Shown here: one piece after another, positions 20,932 to 30,375 of the stretch | How the letters are laid out: every line of letters begins with the position of its first letter | How positions within the stretch are numbered: the stretch's first letter is position 1 | Assembly: GCF_020171285.1 (NCBI RefSeq) | Contig: NZ_JAIUZI010000002.1 | Coordinates: 310,001 to 374,000 of the forward strand | Source: Seohaeicola saemankumensis | Lineage (GTDB): Bacteria > Pseudomonadota > Alphaproteobacteria > Rhodobacterales > Rhodobacteraceae | DNA length: 64,000 nt | Reading direction: 5' to 3' | Translations under genes and position numbers: made by a program | Notes under the pieces: model-generated | What the model saw: only the letters and a program-made list of their open reading frames with translations | What the model was told of the DNA's origin: nothing | Database searches by the model: none

Positions 20932-21708
20932 ATGAGCAACTGGCCGCAGGGCTATGGGCTGCACGTGCTGGACGAGGTCGACAGCACGCTGAACGAGGCT
21001 GCGCGCCTCGCGCCGACACTGCAGGGGCCGCTGTGGATCCTGGCCCATCACCAGACGGCCGCGCGCGGTCGGCGGGGCCGGGCCTGGGCCAATCCGCGCG
21101 GGAACCTGGCCGCCACTTTGGTGATGCGGCCAGACGGCCCACCGGACCAGGTGGCGCTGCGCAGTTTTGTCGCCGCGCTTGCCTTGTTCGATGCCTGTGT
21201 TGCGGTGACGGGCCGGGCCGAGGGGCTGTCGCTGAAATGGCCGAACGATGTGCTGCTGAACGGTGGAAAGCTCGCCGGGATCCTGCTGGAAAGCACCGGG
21301 CAGGGCGGCAGCGTCGCCCATCTGGCGATCGGCATCGGCGTCAACCTGATTGCCGCGCCGCCGGCTGACCAGGTCGAGCCGGGTGCGGTTCGACCTGTCT
21401 CATTGCTCTCGGAAACCGGGGTGCAGGTCGATCCGGAGAGCTTTCTGGGTGAGCTGGCGGCCGCATTTGCCCGCTTTGAGACCCAGTTCGCGACCTTTGG
21501 TTTCGCACCAATCCGCGCCGCATGGCTGGATCGGGCCGCTCGGCTGGGACAGGTGATCACCGCGCGTACCGCAACGTCGGAAACAACCGGCACATTCGAA
21601 ACGGTGGACGCCACCGGCAACCTTGTCCTAAACACCGCCAAGGGCCGCGTGAGCATTCCGGCGGCGGATATCTATTTCGGGGGGTCCAGCGATGCTTCTG
21701 GCCATTGA
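20932..21708 (+). CDS. birA: Biotin--[acetyl-CoA-carboxylase] ligase
   Basis: Attaches biotin to biotin carboxyl carrier proteins via biotinyl-AMP. 258 residues, catalytic and C-terminal domains only; the DNA-binding domain of E. coli BirA is absent, so it should not act as a repressor. Motifs: DEVDSTLNEAARLA, HHQTAARGRRGRAWANPRGNLAATL (biotinyl-AMP loop), LKWPNDVLLNGGKLAGILLES, and GIGVNL. The start codon follows a hairpin with no close Shine-Dalgarno. It overlaps coaX by 17 bases. Confidence 0.92.
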   Translation: MSNWPQGYGLHVLDEVDSTLNEAARLAPTLQGPLWILAHHQTAARGRRGRAWANPRGNLAATLVMRPDGPPDQVALRSFVAALALFDACVAVTGRAEGLSLKWPNDVLLNGGKLAGILLESTGQGGSVAHLAIGIGVNLIAAPPADQVEPGAVRPVSLLSETGVQVDPESFLGELAAAFARFETQFATFGFAPIRAAWLDRAARLGQVITARTATSETTGTFETVDATGNLVLNTAKGRVSIPAADIYFGGSSDASGH

Positions 21709-22471
21709 TTGCGGCAACACCAATACCGTGTTTTCGATCTGGGACGGGCAGACATTTCTCTGCACTCTGCGGACCTCGACCCACCATGCGCGCACGGCAG
21801 ATGCCTATTTCACATGGTATTCGACGCTGGTGAAACACTATGGCATCGACGCCGACATCACCGAGGTCATCATCTCTTCGACGGTTCCGCGGGTGGTCTT
21901 CAACCTGCGCGTCTTTGCCGACCGGTTCTTTGGCTGCCGGCCGCTGGTGGTGGGCAAGCCGGAGTGCCTGCTTCCCCATATGCCGCGGGTTGATGCGGGA
22001 ACGCAGGTCGGCCCGGACCGGCTGGTCAATACCGCCGGTGCCTATGACCGCCACGGTGGCGATTTGGTGGTGGTCGATTTCGGCACCGCGACGACGTTCG
22101 ACGTGGTGGCCTCTGACGGGGCCTATATCGGCGGTGTGATCGCGCCGGGGATCAACCTAAGCCTTGAGGCGCTGCACATGGCCGCCGCCGCTCTGCCGCA
22201 TGTGGACATATCGAAACCGCAAAGCGTGATCGGCACCAATACTGTTGCCTGCATGCAATCTGGTATTTTCTGGGGTTACGTCGGCCTCGTGCGCGAGATA
22301 TGTGATCGGATCAAGGGCGAACGGGACCGCCCGATGACTGTGGTGGCAACCGGCGGTCTTGCACCGCTGTTCCAGCAGACCGAAGAGCTGTTCGACACCA
22401 TCGAAGATGACCTGACCATGCACGGGCTGACCGTGATCCACCAGTACAACAAGGACCACGGGAACACATGA
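21692..22471 (+). CDS. coaX: Type III pantothenate kinase
   Basis: First step of coenzyme A synthesis, phosphorylating pantothenate. 259 residues of the ASKHA fold: MLLAIDCGNTNTVFSIWDG (phosphate loop), GPDRLVNTAGAY, VVVDFGTATTFDVV with the catalytic Asp, GGVIAPGINLSLEAL and VATGGLAPLF. Typical length. Translationally coupled to birA and to the RNase J gene. The birA-coaX-rnj order is common in Rhodobacterales. Confidence 0.95.
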   Translation: MLLAIDCGNTNTVFSIWDGQTFLCTLRTSTHHARTADAYFTWYSTLVKHYGIDADITEVIISSTVPRVVFNLRVFADRFFGCRPLVVGKPECLLPHMPRVDAGTQVGPDRLVNTAGAYDRHGGDLVVVDFGTATTFDVVASDGAYIGGVIAPGINLSLEALHMAAAALPHVDISKPQSVIGTNTVACMQSGIFWGYVGLVREICDRIKGERDRPMTVVATGGLAPLFQQTEELFDTIEDDLTMHGLTVIHQYNKDHGNT

Positions 22472-24135
22472 GCAGTGAACGATTGATTTACCTGCCCCTC
22501 GGCGGGGCGGGCGAAATTGGGATGAACGCCTATGTCTATGGCTATGGCGCGCCGGACAAGGAACGGTTGATCCTCGTCGACCTAGGCGTGACTTTTCCCG
22601 ACATGGACGGCACGCCCGGCGTGGATCTGATCCTGCCGGACATGACATGGTTGAAAGAGCGCGCGGACCGGCTCGAGGCGGTCTTTATCACCCACGCGCA
22701 CGAAGACCATGTCGGCGCCATCGCGCATTTTTATCGCGAGCTTGGGGCACCGGTCTATGCGCGTGCGTTCACCGCCAACATCGCACGCCGCAAGATGGAA
22801 GAACACGGCCATCCCGAGGACGCTGTTCTGACCGCCTTGCCCTGGCCCGAAACGATCGAGGCCGGGCCGCTGAGCGTCGGTTTCCTGCCGATGTCGCATT
22901 CAATTCCCGAAAGCGCGGCACTGATTATCGACAGCCCCGCCGGCCGGGTGATCCATTCCGGTGACTTCAAGCTGGACCCGACGCCGGTCGTCGGAGAACC
23001 CTTTGAGCCGGCGGTCTGGCAGGAGATCAGCAAGGGCGGCGTCAAGGCGCTGATCTGCGACAGCACCAATGTGTTTTCGCCAAATCCCGGCCGGTCCGAG
23101 ATCGAGGTGGGGCCCGAAATCGAAAAACTGATCTCGGCGGCGACCGGGATGGTGATCGCCACGACATTCGCCAGCAACGTGGCCCGCGTCAAAACACTGG
23201 CCGAGGCCGGGCAACGGGCTGGCCGGTCGGTGGTTCTGCTGGGCCGCGCGATGCGCCGGATGATCGAAGCGGCGGTGGAGACAGGCGTGCTGGCGGGGTT
23301 CCCACCGGTGGTCAGCCCCGAAGAGGCCACCGAGATGCCGCGTGACAACCTGCTGTTGCTGGTCACCGGCAGCCAGGGCGAACGCCGCGCGGCCAGTGCC
23401 CAGCTTGCGCGCGGCAAATACCGGGGGATCGAGGTGAAAGAGGGCGATCTGTTCCTGTTCTCGTCCAAGACCATCCCGGGCAACGAACGCGGCGTGATCC
23501 GCATCATGAACCAGTTCAGTGAAAAAGGCGTCGACGTGGTGGATGACTCCAGCGGTCGCTACCATGTGTCCGGCCACGCCAACCGGCCCGATCTGGAACA
23601 GCTGCACGGAATTGTTCGGCCCCAGATGGTGATTCCGATGCATGGCGAGCACCGGCATTTGCGCGAACACGCGAAACTGGCCGCCGATGCGGGCATGCAG
23701 TCGATCGTGGCGGTCAACGGCATGATGATCGACCTGACCGGCAACGCGCCGTCGGTTGCCGATTACATTGAAACCGGGCGCACCTATCTGGACGGCTCTG
23801 TCAAGATCGGCGCCCTGGACGGGGTGGTGCGCGACCGCATCCGCATGGCGCTGAACGGGCATGTGGTCGTTACCGTTATCCTTGACGAAGATGACGAACC
23901 ACTGGGTGAAGCCTGGTGCGAGATCAAGGGGTTGCCGGAAACCGGCACATCCAGGGCCAGCCTTGTCGAAGTGCTGGAAGAGGATCTGACCCAGTTCCTG
24001 ATGCGGGCCGGGGCCAAAACGCGGCGCGACGATGACAAGCTCGAAGGTGAACTGCGCCGGATCGCCCGTCAGTCAGCAATGAGCGAAATCGGCAAGAAAC
24101 CCGAGGTGTCCGTGATCATCAGCCGGATGGCTTGA
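22468..24135 (+). CDS. rnj: Ribonuclease J
   Basis: Metallo-beta-lactamase/beta-CASP nuclease for RNA maturation and turnover, cytoplasmic. 555 residues. Zinc motif HAHEDH at 76-81, SHSIPES, IHSGDFKLDPTP, CDSTN and the beta-CASP GSQGE and HVSGHA segments are present. The C-terminal domain ends VSVIISRMA. Overlaps coaX by 4 bases and is last in the three-gene unit; a strong hairpin follows. Confidence 0.95.
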   Translation: MSSERLIYLPLGGAGEIGMNAYVYGYGAPDKERLILVDLGVTFPDMDGTPGVDLILPDMTWLKERADRLEAVFITHAHEDHVGAIAHFYRELGAPVYARAFTANIARRKMEEHGHPEDAVLTALPWPETIEAGPLSVGFLPMSHSIPESAALIIDSPAGRVIHSGDFKLDPTPVVGEPFEPAVWQEISKGGVKALICDSTNVFSPNPGRSEIEVGPEIEKLISAATGMVIATTFASNVARVKTLAEAGQRAGRSVVLLGRAMRRMIEAAVETGVLAGFPPVVSPEEATEMPRDNLLLLVTGSQGERRAASAQLARGKYRGIEVKEGDLFLFSSKTIPGNERGVIRIMNQFSEKGVDVVDDSSGRYHVSGHANRPDLEQLHGIVRPQMVIPMHGEHRHLREHAKLAADAGMQSIVAVNGMMIDLTGNAPSVADYIETGRTYLDGSVKIGALDGVVRDRIRMALNGHVVVTVILDEDDEPLGEAWCEIKGLPETGTSRASLVEVLEEDLTQFLMRAGAKTRRDDDKLEGELRRIARQSAMSEIGKKPEVSVIISRMA

Positions 24136-24161
24136 TGATTTTGTAGGGACCAAACCAAGAA

Positions 24162-24194
24162 AAGGCCGCGTCCTGACAGGGGCGCGGCCTTTTT
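24162..24194. terminator. Bidirectional terminator between convergent genes
   Basis: Stem GGCCGCGTCC (24164-24173) pairs with GGGCGCGGCC (24180-24189; one G-T pair) around a 6-base loop, flanked by AAAA on the left and TTTTT on the right. It therefore works on either strand. It separates the RNase J gene (+) from the DEAD-box helicase gene (-). Confidence 0.85.
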
Positions 24195-24212
24195 CGTATA
24201 TTCTGAAATGGC

Positions 24213-25658
24213 TTAGACCGCGCGGCGTTCTTCAAAGCTGAGCGCGATAAAGCTGGGCAGATGATCGCCCATGCCGACGACTTTTCCGCCGCGGTTGTCG
24301 TCCCGGCGCGACCGGTCGGACTTGCTGCTGCGCGAGCGCTTGGGCTTGTCCTGCGTGTCGGACTTGGCCGGCTCGGTGGTCATTTCGGCTTCTGTCGCCG
24401 GTTCGACCGGTTTTTCGGCGGTTTTCCTGGACGACGACCGGCTGCGCGACGATGATTTCTTTGCAGGCGTAGGAGCTTCGCCAGCCTCTTCGCCGGTTGC
24501 CTTGGCGGACTTCAGCGGATTGTCGAGACGCGGGATCTCTTTCTGGATCAGGCTCTCGATATCAGCCAGGTTCTTTTCATCGCGCGGAATGCAAATCATC
24601 ATTGCCTTGCCGTCACGACCGGCGCGGCCTGTGCGTCCAATCCGGTGAACGTAGTCTTCGGCATGGCTCGGGACGTCAAAGTTGAATACGTGGCTGACCG
24701 ATGGCACATCCAGCCCGCGCGCCGCCACGTCCGAGGCAACAAGAAAGCGCAGTGCCCCTTCGCGGAAGCCGTCCAGCGTCCTTGTGCGTTGGCTCTGGTC
24801 CAGATCGCCGTGAATTGGCGCCGCGTCATAGCCGTATTTCTTGAGCGATTTCGCGACGATATCCACATCCGTCTTGCGGTTGCAGAAGATGATCGCGTTG
24901 GTGCATTTTTCGCCTTCACCGTCGATCAGCGCGCGCAGCAGCTTGCGTTTTTCGCTGGCCTCGCGGTCGCGGCGCGACCCCTTGAACATGACCACGCCCT
25001 GTTCGATGGTTTCCGAAGCGGTGGCCTGGCGGGCCACTTCGATGCGCACCGGGGCCGACAGGAAGGTGTTGGTAACACGCTCGATCTCAGGCGCCATCGT
25101 GGCCGAGAAAAACAGCGTCTGCCGGGTAAAGGGTGTCAGCGAAAAGATGCGTTCGATATCGGGAATGAACCCCATATCCAGCATCCGGTCGGCTTCGTCC
25201 ACCACCATGACCTGAACCCCGGTCAACAGCAGCTTGCCGCGCTCGAAATGGTCCAGCAGGCGACCGGGTGTCGCGATCAGCACGTCGACGCCCTTGTCGA
25301 TCAGCTTGTCCTGCTCGCCAAATGACACGCCGCCGATTAGCAGCGCCTTGGACAGCTTTACGTGCTTGGCGTAGGTATCAAAGTTCTCCGCCACCTGTGC
25401 CGCCAGTTCCCTGGTCGGGCACAGCACCAGGCTGCGCGGCATGCGCGCACGGGCGCGGCCACGGGCCAGTTGGGTGATCATCGGCAGCGTAAAGCTGGCG
25501 GTTTTTCCGGTTCCTGTCTGGGCGATGCCCAAGACGTCCTTGCCTTCGAGGGCAGGGGGAATGGCTCCGGCCTGAATCGGCGTTGGGGAATCGTATCCGG
25601 CCTCTTCGATGGCCTTCAACACCTTGGGACTCAGGTTCAGATCGCTAAATTTTGTCAT
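24213..25658 (-). CDS. DEAD-box ATP-dependent RNA helicase
   Basis: 481 residues from the ATG at 25658 (MTKFSDLNLSPK). A longer frame exists, but its Arg-rich N-terminus does not fit the family. RhlE/DbpA-like core: Q-motif TPIQAGAIP, AQTGTGKTASF, PTRELAAQV, VDEADRMLDMGF, FFSATM, HGDLDQSQR and YVHRIGRTGRAG. The C-terminal ~100 residues are low-complexity, rich in Lys/Ser/Arg (SSSRSRSSSRK, RSSKSDRSRRDD), a likely RNA-binding tail. Probable role in ribosome assembly or cold adaptation by family analogy. Confidence 0.93.
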   Translation of the reverse strand: MTKFSDLNLSPKVLKAIEEAGYDSPTPIQAGAIPPALEGKDVLGIAQTGTGKTASFTLPMITQLARGRARARMPRSLVLCPTRELAAQVAENFDTYAKHVKLSKALLIGGVSFGEQDKLIDKGVDVLIATPGRLLDHFERGKLLLTGVQVMVVDEADRMLDMGFIPDIERIFSLTPFTRQTLFFSATMAPEIERVTNTFLSAPVRIEVARQATASETIEQGVVMFKGSRRDREASEKRKLLRALIDGEGEKCTNAIIFCNRKTDVDIVAKSLKKYGYDAAPIHGDLDQSQRTRTLDGFREGALRFLVASDVAARGLDVPSVSHVFNFDVPSHAEDYVHRIGRTGRAGRDGKAMMICIPRDEKNLADIESLIQKEIPRLDNPLKSAKATGEEAGEAPTPAKKSSSRSRSSSRKTAEKPVEPATEAEMTTEPAKSDTQDKPKRSRSSKSDRSRRDDNRGGKVVGMGDHLPSFIALSFEERRAV

Positions 25659-25839
25659 ATGTTTCCGCATTTCGCGGACACTGACTGGGCCCGCACGTCT
25701 TACAGTCGCCGGACCCGTATGGTCAGGCGCAACAGTGCCCCTTCGGCGTGAGCGGGGCATAACAAAATCCTGAGGACGGGTCAAACAGAAGCAGCGAAAG
25801 GCGCGTTTTCCGGCTGGTTGTTTCCGTTATTGCAACAAT

Positions 25840-26796
25840 CTAACCGAAACTCGGAAATTGTTTTTGTCGTTTCGCATCAAGCTGGAGATTGCATTCCCGA
25901 AGCAATCCTTCCGCGCGCAGCGCGGCGCACAGCTGTGGCGTCGCGGCGCAGAATTCATCGTAGAAGGCCCGCAGCCCTTTGTCGCCTTCTTCGGCCTCGA
26001 TCAGGGTCAGAACCTCGTGAAGGGTCATGCCGCCCTGATCGCGAGGCCGGGCCGGGGCCAGTTCGGCCCGGTACGATCCGCTTTCCAACCGGTAGCGGAA
26101 GGCGTCGCGCCAGTCTTCCCAGGTCTTGGCATGGCAGTGACACAGCGCAACCATGTCCAGTTCCGCCTCACCGGGATTCATTTCCTCTCCGCGAAACACA
26201 TTGTGAATCCTGACGGTCAGCGGCCCGAGGCCGGTGCGAACGAAGAGTTTGCCGGCCAGGTGGCTCATGAAGCCGCCTTTCACGTATCGGCCGAAACTGG
26301 GATAGATTCTCTCGACCGTCGCCTCCCGGTCCGGCCCCGAGGGAATGAACCCCTTGAACAGTGTGCCATCCCCGGCCAGCGCCTCGATTGGCCGGGTGCG
26401 CGCGCAGAGCACGTCCTCGGGCAGGGCGCCCAGCAGGTCTGACAGCGGTGCATCGGGCCACAGGAACTCGTCCACATCCATGTGGATCAACCAGTCGACT
26501 TCGGCCTTGCGGCCATAGGTGTGCGTGGCGTTGGCGGTCTGGCGCACCTGATGTTTTCCTGACCGTTTCTGCCCCAACTTTTTCCAGTGGGCGGCGTCGC
26601 AGGTGAAAACCCGAACTTTCGGGTGTGCCTTGAGCAGGGCAAAGGCCTCGGGGTTGGCTTCGTCCAGGTACAGGTACAGCCGGTGGGCGCCCAGCTCGAT
26701 GTGGTAGGCGGCATAGTCCAGAATGTCCGCTGTGTCGGCCTTGATCGTGCTGACCAGCCCCCATTTGGCGGGTGTCACGGTCGGGTCAGGATCCAT
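25840..26796 (-). CDS. Family-2-like glycosyltransferase
   Basis: 318 residues from ATG at 26796; an upstream TTG in the same frame would extend further into the preceding gene. The N-terminal WGLVSTIKADTADILDYAAYHIELGAHRLYLYLDEAN and the metal-binding HMDVDEFLWP resemble cytoplasmic glycosyltransferases of the GT2/GT92 type. A conserved C-terminal AFYDEFCAATPQLCAALRAEGLL follows. Related to the protein at 27660-28658, which shares the (V/G)STIKA opening, the DVDEFL motif and the C-terminal segment. Acceptor unknown. Confidence 0.75.
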   Translation of the reverse strand: MDPDPTVTPAKWGLVSTIKADTADILDYAAYHIELGAHRLYLYLDEANPEAFALLKAHPKVRVFTCDAAHWKKLGQKRSGKHQVRQTANATHTYGRKAEVDWLIHMDVDEFLWPDAPLSDLLGALPEDVLCARTRPIEALAGDGTLFKGFIPSGPDREATVERIYPSFGRYVKGGFMSHLAGKLFVRTGLGPLTVRIHNVFRGEEMNPGEAELDMVALCHCHAKTWEDWRDAFRYRLESGSYRAELAPARPRDQGGMTLHEVLTLIEAEEGDKGLRAFYDEFCAATPQLCAALRAEGLLRECNLQLDAKRQKQFPSFG

Positions 26797-27532
26797 CGGG
26801 TGGCCGCCTTTTCTTGTAGCGTTGGATGCGTCCAAAGATGCTGCGCGGATCGGTCATGACCATGTGCATCAGACGCTTGCCCAGAGGATGCAGCACGGCG
26901 TCGTTCTCGGTATAGCGCCACAGCCGCGCCAGCATATAGCGGTCGGTGTCGCCAACCGGCAGGGGATAGGCATACATGTCAAAGGCCATGGAGCCCCGTT
27001 TCTTGCCTTTGACCCGCGGGAATCCGCTGTCGTTGGGGCGGCCCGACAACCGCCGTTCGCTGTCATGCAACGTTACCAGATCAAACAGCATCGACAGCCC
27101 GAGCCCGCCCAGACGCTGATCCATCGTGTCGCCGTGATCGGCAAAGGTGGTTGCGGCAGAGACCAGCCAGCGCACCGGCAGTTCCCGCGCCAGAAACACC
27201 CCCTGTTCGCGCCACATTCGCAAAAACAGGGCACGGGCGCGGTCAGGCGGGTCGCGCCGGCGCAGGATGGCGATGGTCAGCGCATGCAACAGCGCCAGTT
27301 CGCTTTGACCGGCCAGCAGGTGTCGCATTTCGGCGTCCTTGGCTGCCGGGTCGGTCCAGTCGCCGGGGGGCGGTTCCGGTGCGTCAGGCAACATGCGACC
27401 GGCTAGCTGCGTCAGGTCGACGTTCTCGGGCGGCAGCAGGCTGAGCGGATCGGTAAAGGGCGTTTCCTTGCGGTCGAGAAACCGCATGATGTGGTAATAG
27501 CCGCCGGGATAGAGTGTCTGATCCAGATCCAT
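26786..27532 (-). CDS. Conserved-looking protein of unknown function between two glycosyltransferase genes
   Basis: 248 residues from ATG at 27532; the longer frame is Arg/Pro-rich and unlikely to be coding. No signal peptide or membrane segment. A central helical part, LALLHALTIAILRRRDPPDRARALFLRMWREQGVFLAREL, and MAFDMYAYPLPVGDTDRYMLARLW precede a basic C-terminus. I do not recognise the family. It overlaps the downstream glycosyltransferase gene by 11 bases, so the two are probably co-translated. Confidence 0.65.
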   Translation of the reverse strand: MDLDQTLYPGGYYHIMRFLDRKETPFTDPLSLLPPENVDLTQLAGRMLPDAPEPPPGDWTDPAAKDAEMRHLLAGQSELALLHALTIAILRRRDPPDRARALFLRMWREQGVFLARELPVRWLVSAATTFADHGDTMDQRLGGLGLSMLFDLVTLHDSERRLSGRPNDSGFPRVKGKKRGSMAFDMYAYPLPVGDTDRYMLARLWRYTENDAVLHPLGKRLMHMVMTDPRSIFGRIQRYKKRRPPDGS

Positions 27533-27659
27533 GGGCGGAAGCCTATCGCAATACCTGTTGCTTCGGGTAAACGTCAGGCCATCATTTCGCCGCCGACCCC
27601 TCGCATCAAGGGGCGATCGGCCCGGTGTGCCTACCCGCCGCCGGGGTGCGGCGGTTTCG

Positions 27660-28658
27660 TCACGCCGGCAGGTCCCCAAACCAGCGGGCGACCTTGGCAT
27701 CCAGATCCATCCGGACCGTCAACAACAGCCCGTTGTCGCGCAGCCGCTGCAGGAGGTCCGGGGTCGCGGCGCACATCTCGTCATAGAAACGCCGCAGCCC
27801 GGTTTCACCCTCGGCCTCCAGAATGACTTCGAATACATCCTGCAACCGCATGGGATCATCAGGTTTCTTGCGGTACGAACCGCGCTGCATTCGGAATTCA
27901 AAGTGGTGGCGAAAGATCTCCCAGGTCGGGGCATGGGCGTGGCCGACGTGCACGCTGGTCAGCAACTGTCCGTTGTCCAGCTTGGCGCCCTTGCGCTTGA
28001 GCCCGTGGATGCCGAACCTGATATCGGGCAGACCGGTGCGCGCGATGTTCTTGCCGCTGTCGTACCCCAGGAAGCCTTCGGGAACGTAGGGGCCGAACTC
28101 CGGGTAGATTCTGGCCATCTCGGACTTGGTCAGCCCGGCCTCGCGCCTGGGGCGTTTGAAATAGCTCTCACCGTTCCAGGGGTCCGGCTGGGCCAGCATC
28201 TCGGCCGGGCGCAGATTGGCAAAGGCGGCATCGTCTGGTGCCGCAGCCAGCAGCGGGGCAAGCGGTTCGTCGCACAGCAGGAATTCGTCGACGTCGATAT
28301 GCGCCAGCCAGTGAACATCCGCTTTGCGGTAACACCGCGAGGCGTTGAAGGCCTGTCGCAGTTGATGTGATGACCGTGCCCGTTCCGGTTTGCCCCGCCA
28401 ATAGGCATCGTCGCAGCGGGTCAGGTGTATGGCCGGATGCGGGGCAAAAAACGCCTCGGTCCGCGCATCTGGTTCGTCCAGAAAAATGTGAATTTCCGAG
28501 GCACCCAGATCCAGGTGCCAGGCCGCGAACCGGGCGATGGCGCGCAGCGGTGCCTTGATCGTCGACACCGTGCCCCACCGCAGTCGCTCCGGGTCCCGCA
28601 TGACCAGCTCGGCCGGAACCGGAACCGTGATGCGTGGTGTTTCCCCGGTGCCGGTCAT
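27660..28658 (-). CDS. Family-2-like glycosyltransferase
   Basis: 332 residues from ATG at 28658. WGTVSTIKAPLRAIARFAAWHLDLGASEIHIFLDEPDA, HIDVDEFLLCDEPLAPLLAA, GFLGYDSGKNIARTG and FYDEMCAATPDLLQRLRDNGLLL. It is clearly paralogous to the protein at 25840-26796. Five bases separate its start from the prfC stop, so it may be read through from prfC. Substrate unknown. Confidence 0.75.
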   Translation of the reverse strand: MTGTGETPRITVPVPAELVMRDPERLRWGTVSTIKAPLRAIARFAAWHLDLGASEIHIFLDEPDARTEAFFAPHPAIHLTRCDDAYWRGKPERARSSHQLRQAFNASRCYRKADVHWLAHIDVDEFLLCDEPLAPLLAAAPDDAAFANLRPAEMLAQPDPWNGESYFKRPRREAGLTKSEMARIYPEFGPYVPEGFLGYDSGKNIARTGLPDIRFGIHGLKRKGAKLDNGQLLTSVHVGHAHAPTWEIFRHHFEFRMQRGSYRKKPDDPMRLQDVFEVILEAEGETGLRRFYDEMCAATPDLLQRLRDNGLLLTVRMDLDAKVARWFGDLPA

Positions 28659-28663
28659 TGAGA

Positions 28664-30271
28664 TCAGACCATCATTTCCTTGGTCGCGGTCAGCTTCACC
28701 TCCGGAAAATCGCGTTCCACCCGGTCGATGTCCCATTGCAGCCGCGTCAGGTAGACGATGTCGCCATCGTGGTCATGCGCGATATGCTGCTTGTTGGAAT
28801 TCACAAATTTATCAACGGCCTGTTTGTCGCCGTTAACCCAGCGGGCGCTGGTGAACTGGCTCTGTTCAAAGCGTACGGGCAGGCCGTATTCCAGCTCGAT
28901 CCGGCTGGCGAGCACTTCGAACTGCAACTGGCCCACGACACCGACGACAAAGCCCGACCCGATCGAGGGTTTGAAGACCTTGGCCGCGCCTTCCTCGGCG
29001 AACTGCATCAGGGCCTTTTCCAGATGCTTGGCCTTCATCGGGTCGCCGGCGCGCACGCCCTGCAGCAGTTCGGGCGCAAAGGACGGGATACCGGTGACCC
29101 GGATCGCCTCGCCTTCGGTCAGCGTGTCGCCGATGCGCAATTGCCCGTGGTTGGGGATGCCGATGATATCGCCTGCCCAGGCCTCCTCGGCCAGTTCCCG
29201 GTCACTTGCCAGAAACAGCACCGGGTTCGATATCGCCATCGGTTTCTTGGTTCGAACATGGGTCAGTTTCATGCCGCGCTTGAAGTGACCGCTGGCCATT
29301 CGGACAAAGGCAACCCGGTCGCGGTGCTTGGGGTCCATATTGGCCTGAACCTTGAACACAAAGCCGGACACCTTTGATTCCTCAGGCGAAACATGCCGTG
29401 GAACAGCGGACTGGATTTGCGGTTCCGGCCCGTAGAGGCCGATGCCGTCCATCAGTTCCTTGACCCCAAAGGAGTTGATCGCCGAGCCGAACCAGATCGG
29501 CGTCATATGCCCTTCGAGCACGGATTTCGGGTCGAGTTTGGGCAGCAGTTCGCGCGCCATCTCAAGCTCTTCGGTGAGCTGTTCAAGCAGGTGCGCGGGG
29601 ACATGTTCGGCCAGTTTCGGGTCGTCCAGACCGTCGATCTTGATCGATTCCGCCACCTTGTTGCGGTCGGCCCGGTCCATCAGCTCGAGCCGGTCGCGCA
29701 GAATGTCGTAACAGCCGACAAAATCGCGCCCCTGTCCGATGGGCCAGCTGGCCGGGGTCACGTCGATAGCGAGGTTTTCCTGGATCTCGTCGATGATATC
29801 GAAAACATCGCGGCTTTCGCGGTCCATCTTGTTGCAGAAGGTCAGGATCGGCAGGTCGCGCAGGCGGCAGACCTCGAACAGCTTGCGGGTCTGGCTTTCC
29901 ACCCCCTTGGCGCCGTCGATCACCATTACCGCGGCGTCCACCGCCGTCAGCGTGCGATAGGTGTCCTCGGAGAAATCGCTGTGGCCTGGGGTGTCAACAA
30001 GGTTGAAGCGGAAGTCATTGTAATCGAACGACATTGCCGAGGCCGAAACCGAGATGCCCCGGTCCTTTTCCATCTGCATGAAGTCTGATCTTGTGCGCCG
30101 CGCTTCGCCCTTGGCGCGGACCTGGCCGGCCATCTGGATCGCGCCCCCATAGAGCAGGAATTTTTCCGTCAGCGTGGTCTTGCCGGCATCCGGATGAGAG
30201 ATGATGGCAAAGGTGCGCCGCCGCGCGATTTCGGGCGGCAAGTCAGGGCGATTTGTAGGCGTATCCAGCAT
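28664..30271 (-). CDS. prfC: Peptide chain release factor 3
   Basis: GTPase that recycles RF1/RF2 after termination. 535 residues from ATG at 30271 (MLDTPTNRPDLPPEIARRRTF). Phosphate loop SHPDAGKTT (25-33), switch region with GISVSASAM, DTPGHSDFSEDTYRTL, NKMDRE, then the RF3 domains with QFAEEGAAKVFKP and GVVGQLQFEVL. Normal length. Confidence 0.96.
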   Translation of the reverse strand: MLDTPTNRPDLPPEIARRRTFAIISHPDAGKTTLTEKFLLYGGAIQMAGQVRAKGEARRTRSDFMQMEKDRGISVSASAMSFDYNDFRFNLVDTPGHSDFSEDTYRTLTAVDAAVMVIDGAKGVESQTRKLFEVCRLRDLPILTFCNKMDRESRDVFDIIDEIQENLAIDVTPASWPIGQGRDFVGCYDILRDRLELMDRADRNKVAESIKIDGLDDPKLAEHVPAHLLEQLTEELEMARELLPKLDPKSVLEGHMTPIWFGSAINSFGVKELMDGIGLYGPEPQIQSAVPRHVSPEESKVSGFVFKVQANMDPKHRDRVAFVRMASGHFKRGMKLTHVRTKKPMAISNPVLFLASDRELAEEAWAGDIIGIPNHGQLRIGDTLTEGEAIRVTGIPSFAPELLQGVRAGDPMKAKHLEKALMQFAEEGAAKVFKPSIGSGFVVGVVGQLQFEVLASRIELEYGLPVRFEQSQFTSARWVNGDKQAVDKFVNSNKQHIAHDHDGDIVYLTRLQWDIDRVERDFPEVKLTATKEMMV

Positions 30272-30375
30272 GGACGCGCGTATAGGTAAGGTTTCGGCCA
30301 GAGGCAAGAACAACGGCGCGGACGCACCTGTATCCCGTCACAAAAACTTGTCTTTCTCGAATCGGGACGCCATGG

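Noticed and set aside
24213..25784. Longer N-terminus for the DEAD-box helicase starting at 25784
   Set aside because: The extra 42 residues are Arg/Pro-rich, with no match to the family; ATG at 25658 gives the expected MTKFSDL start.
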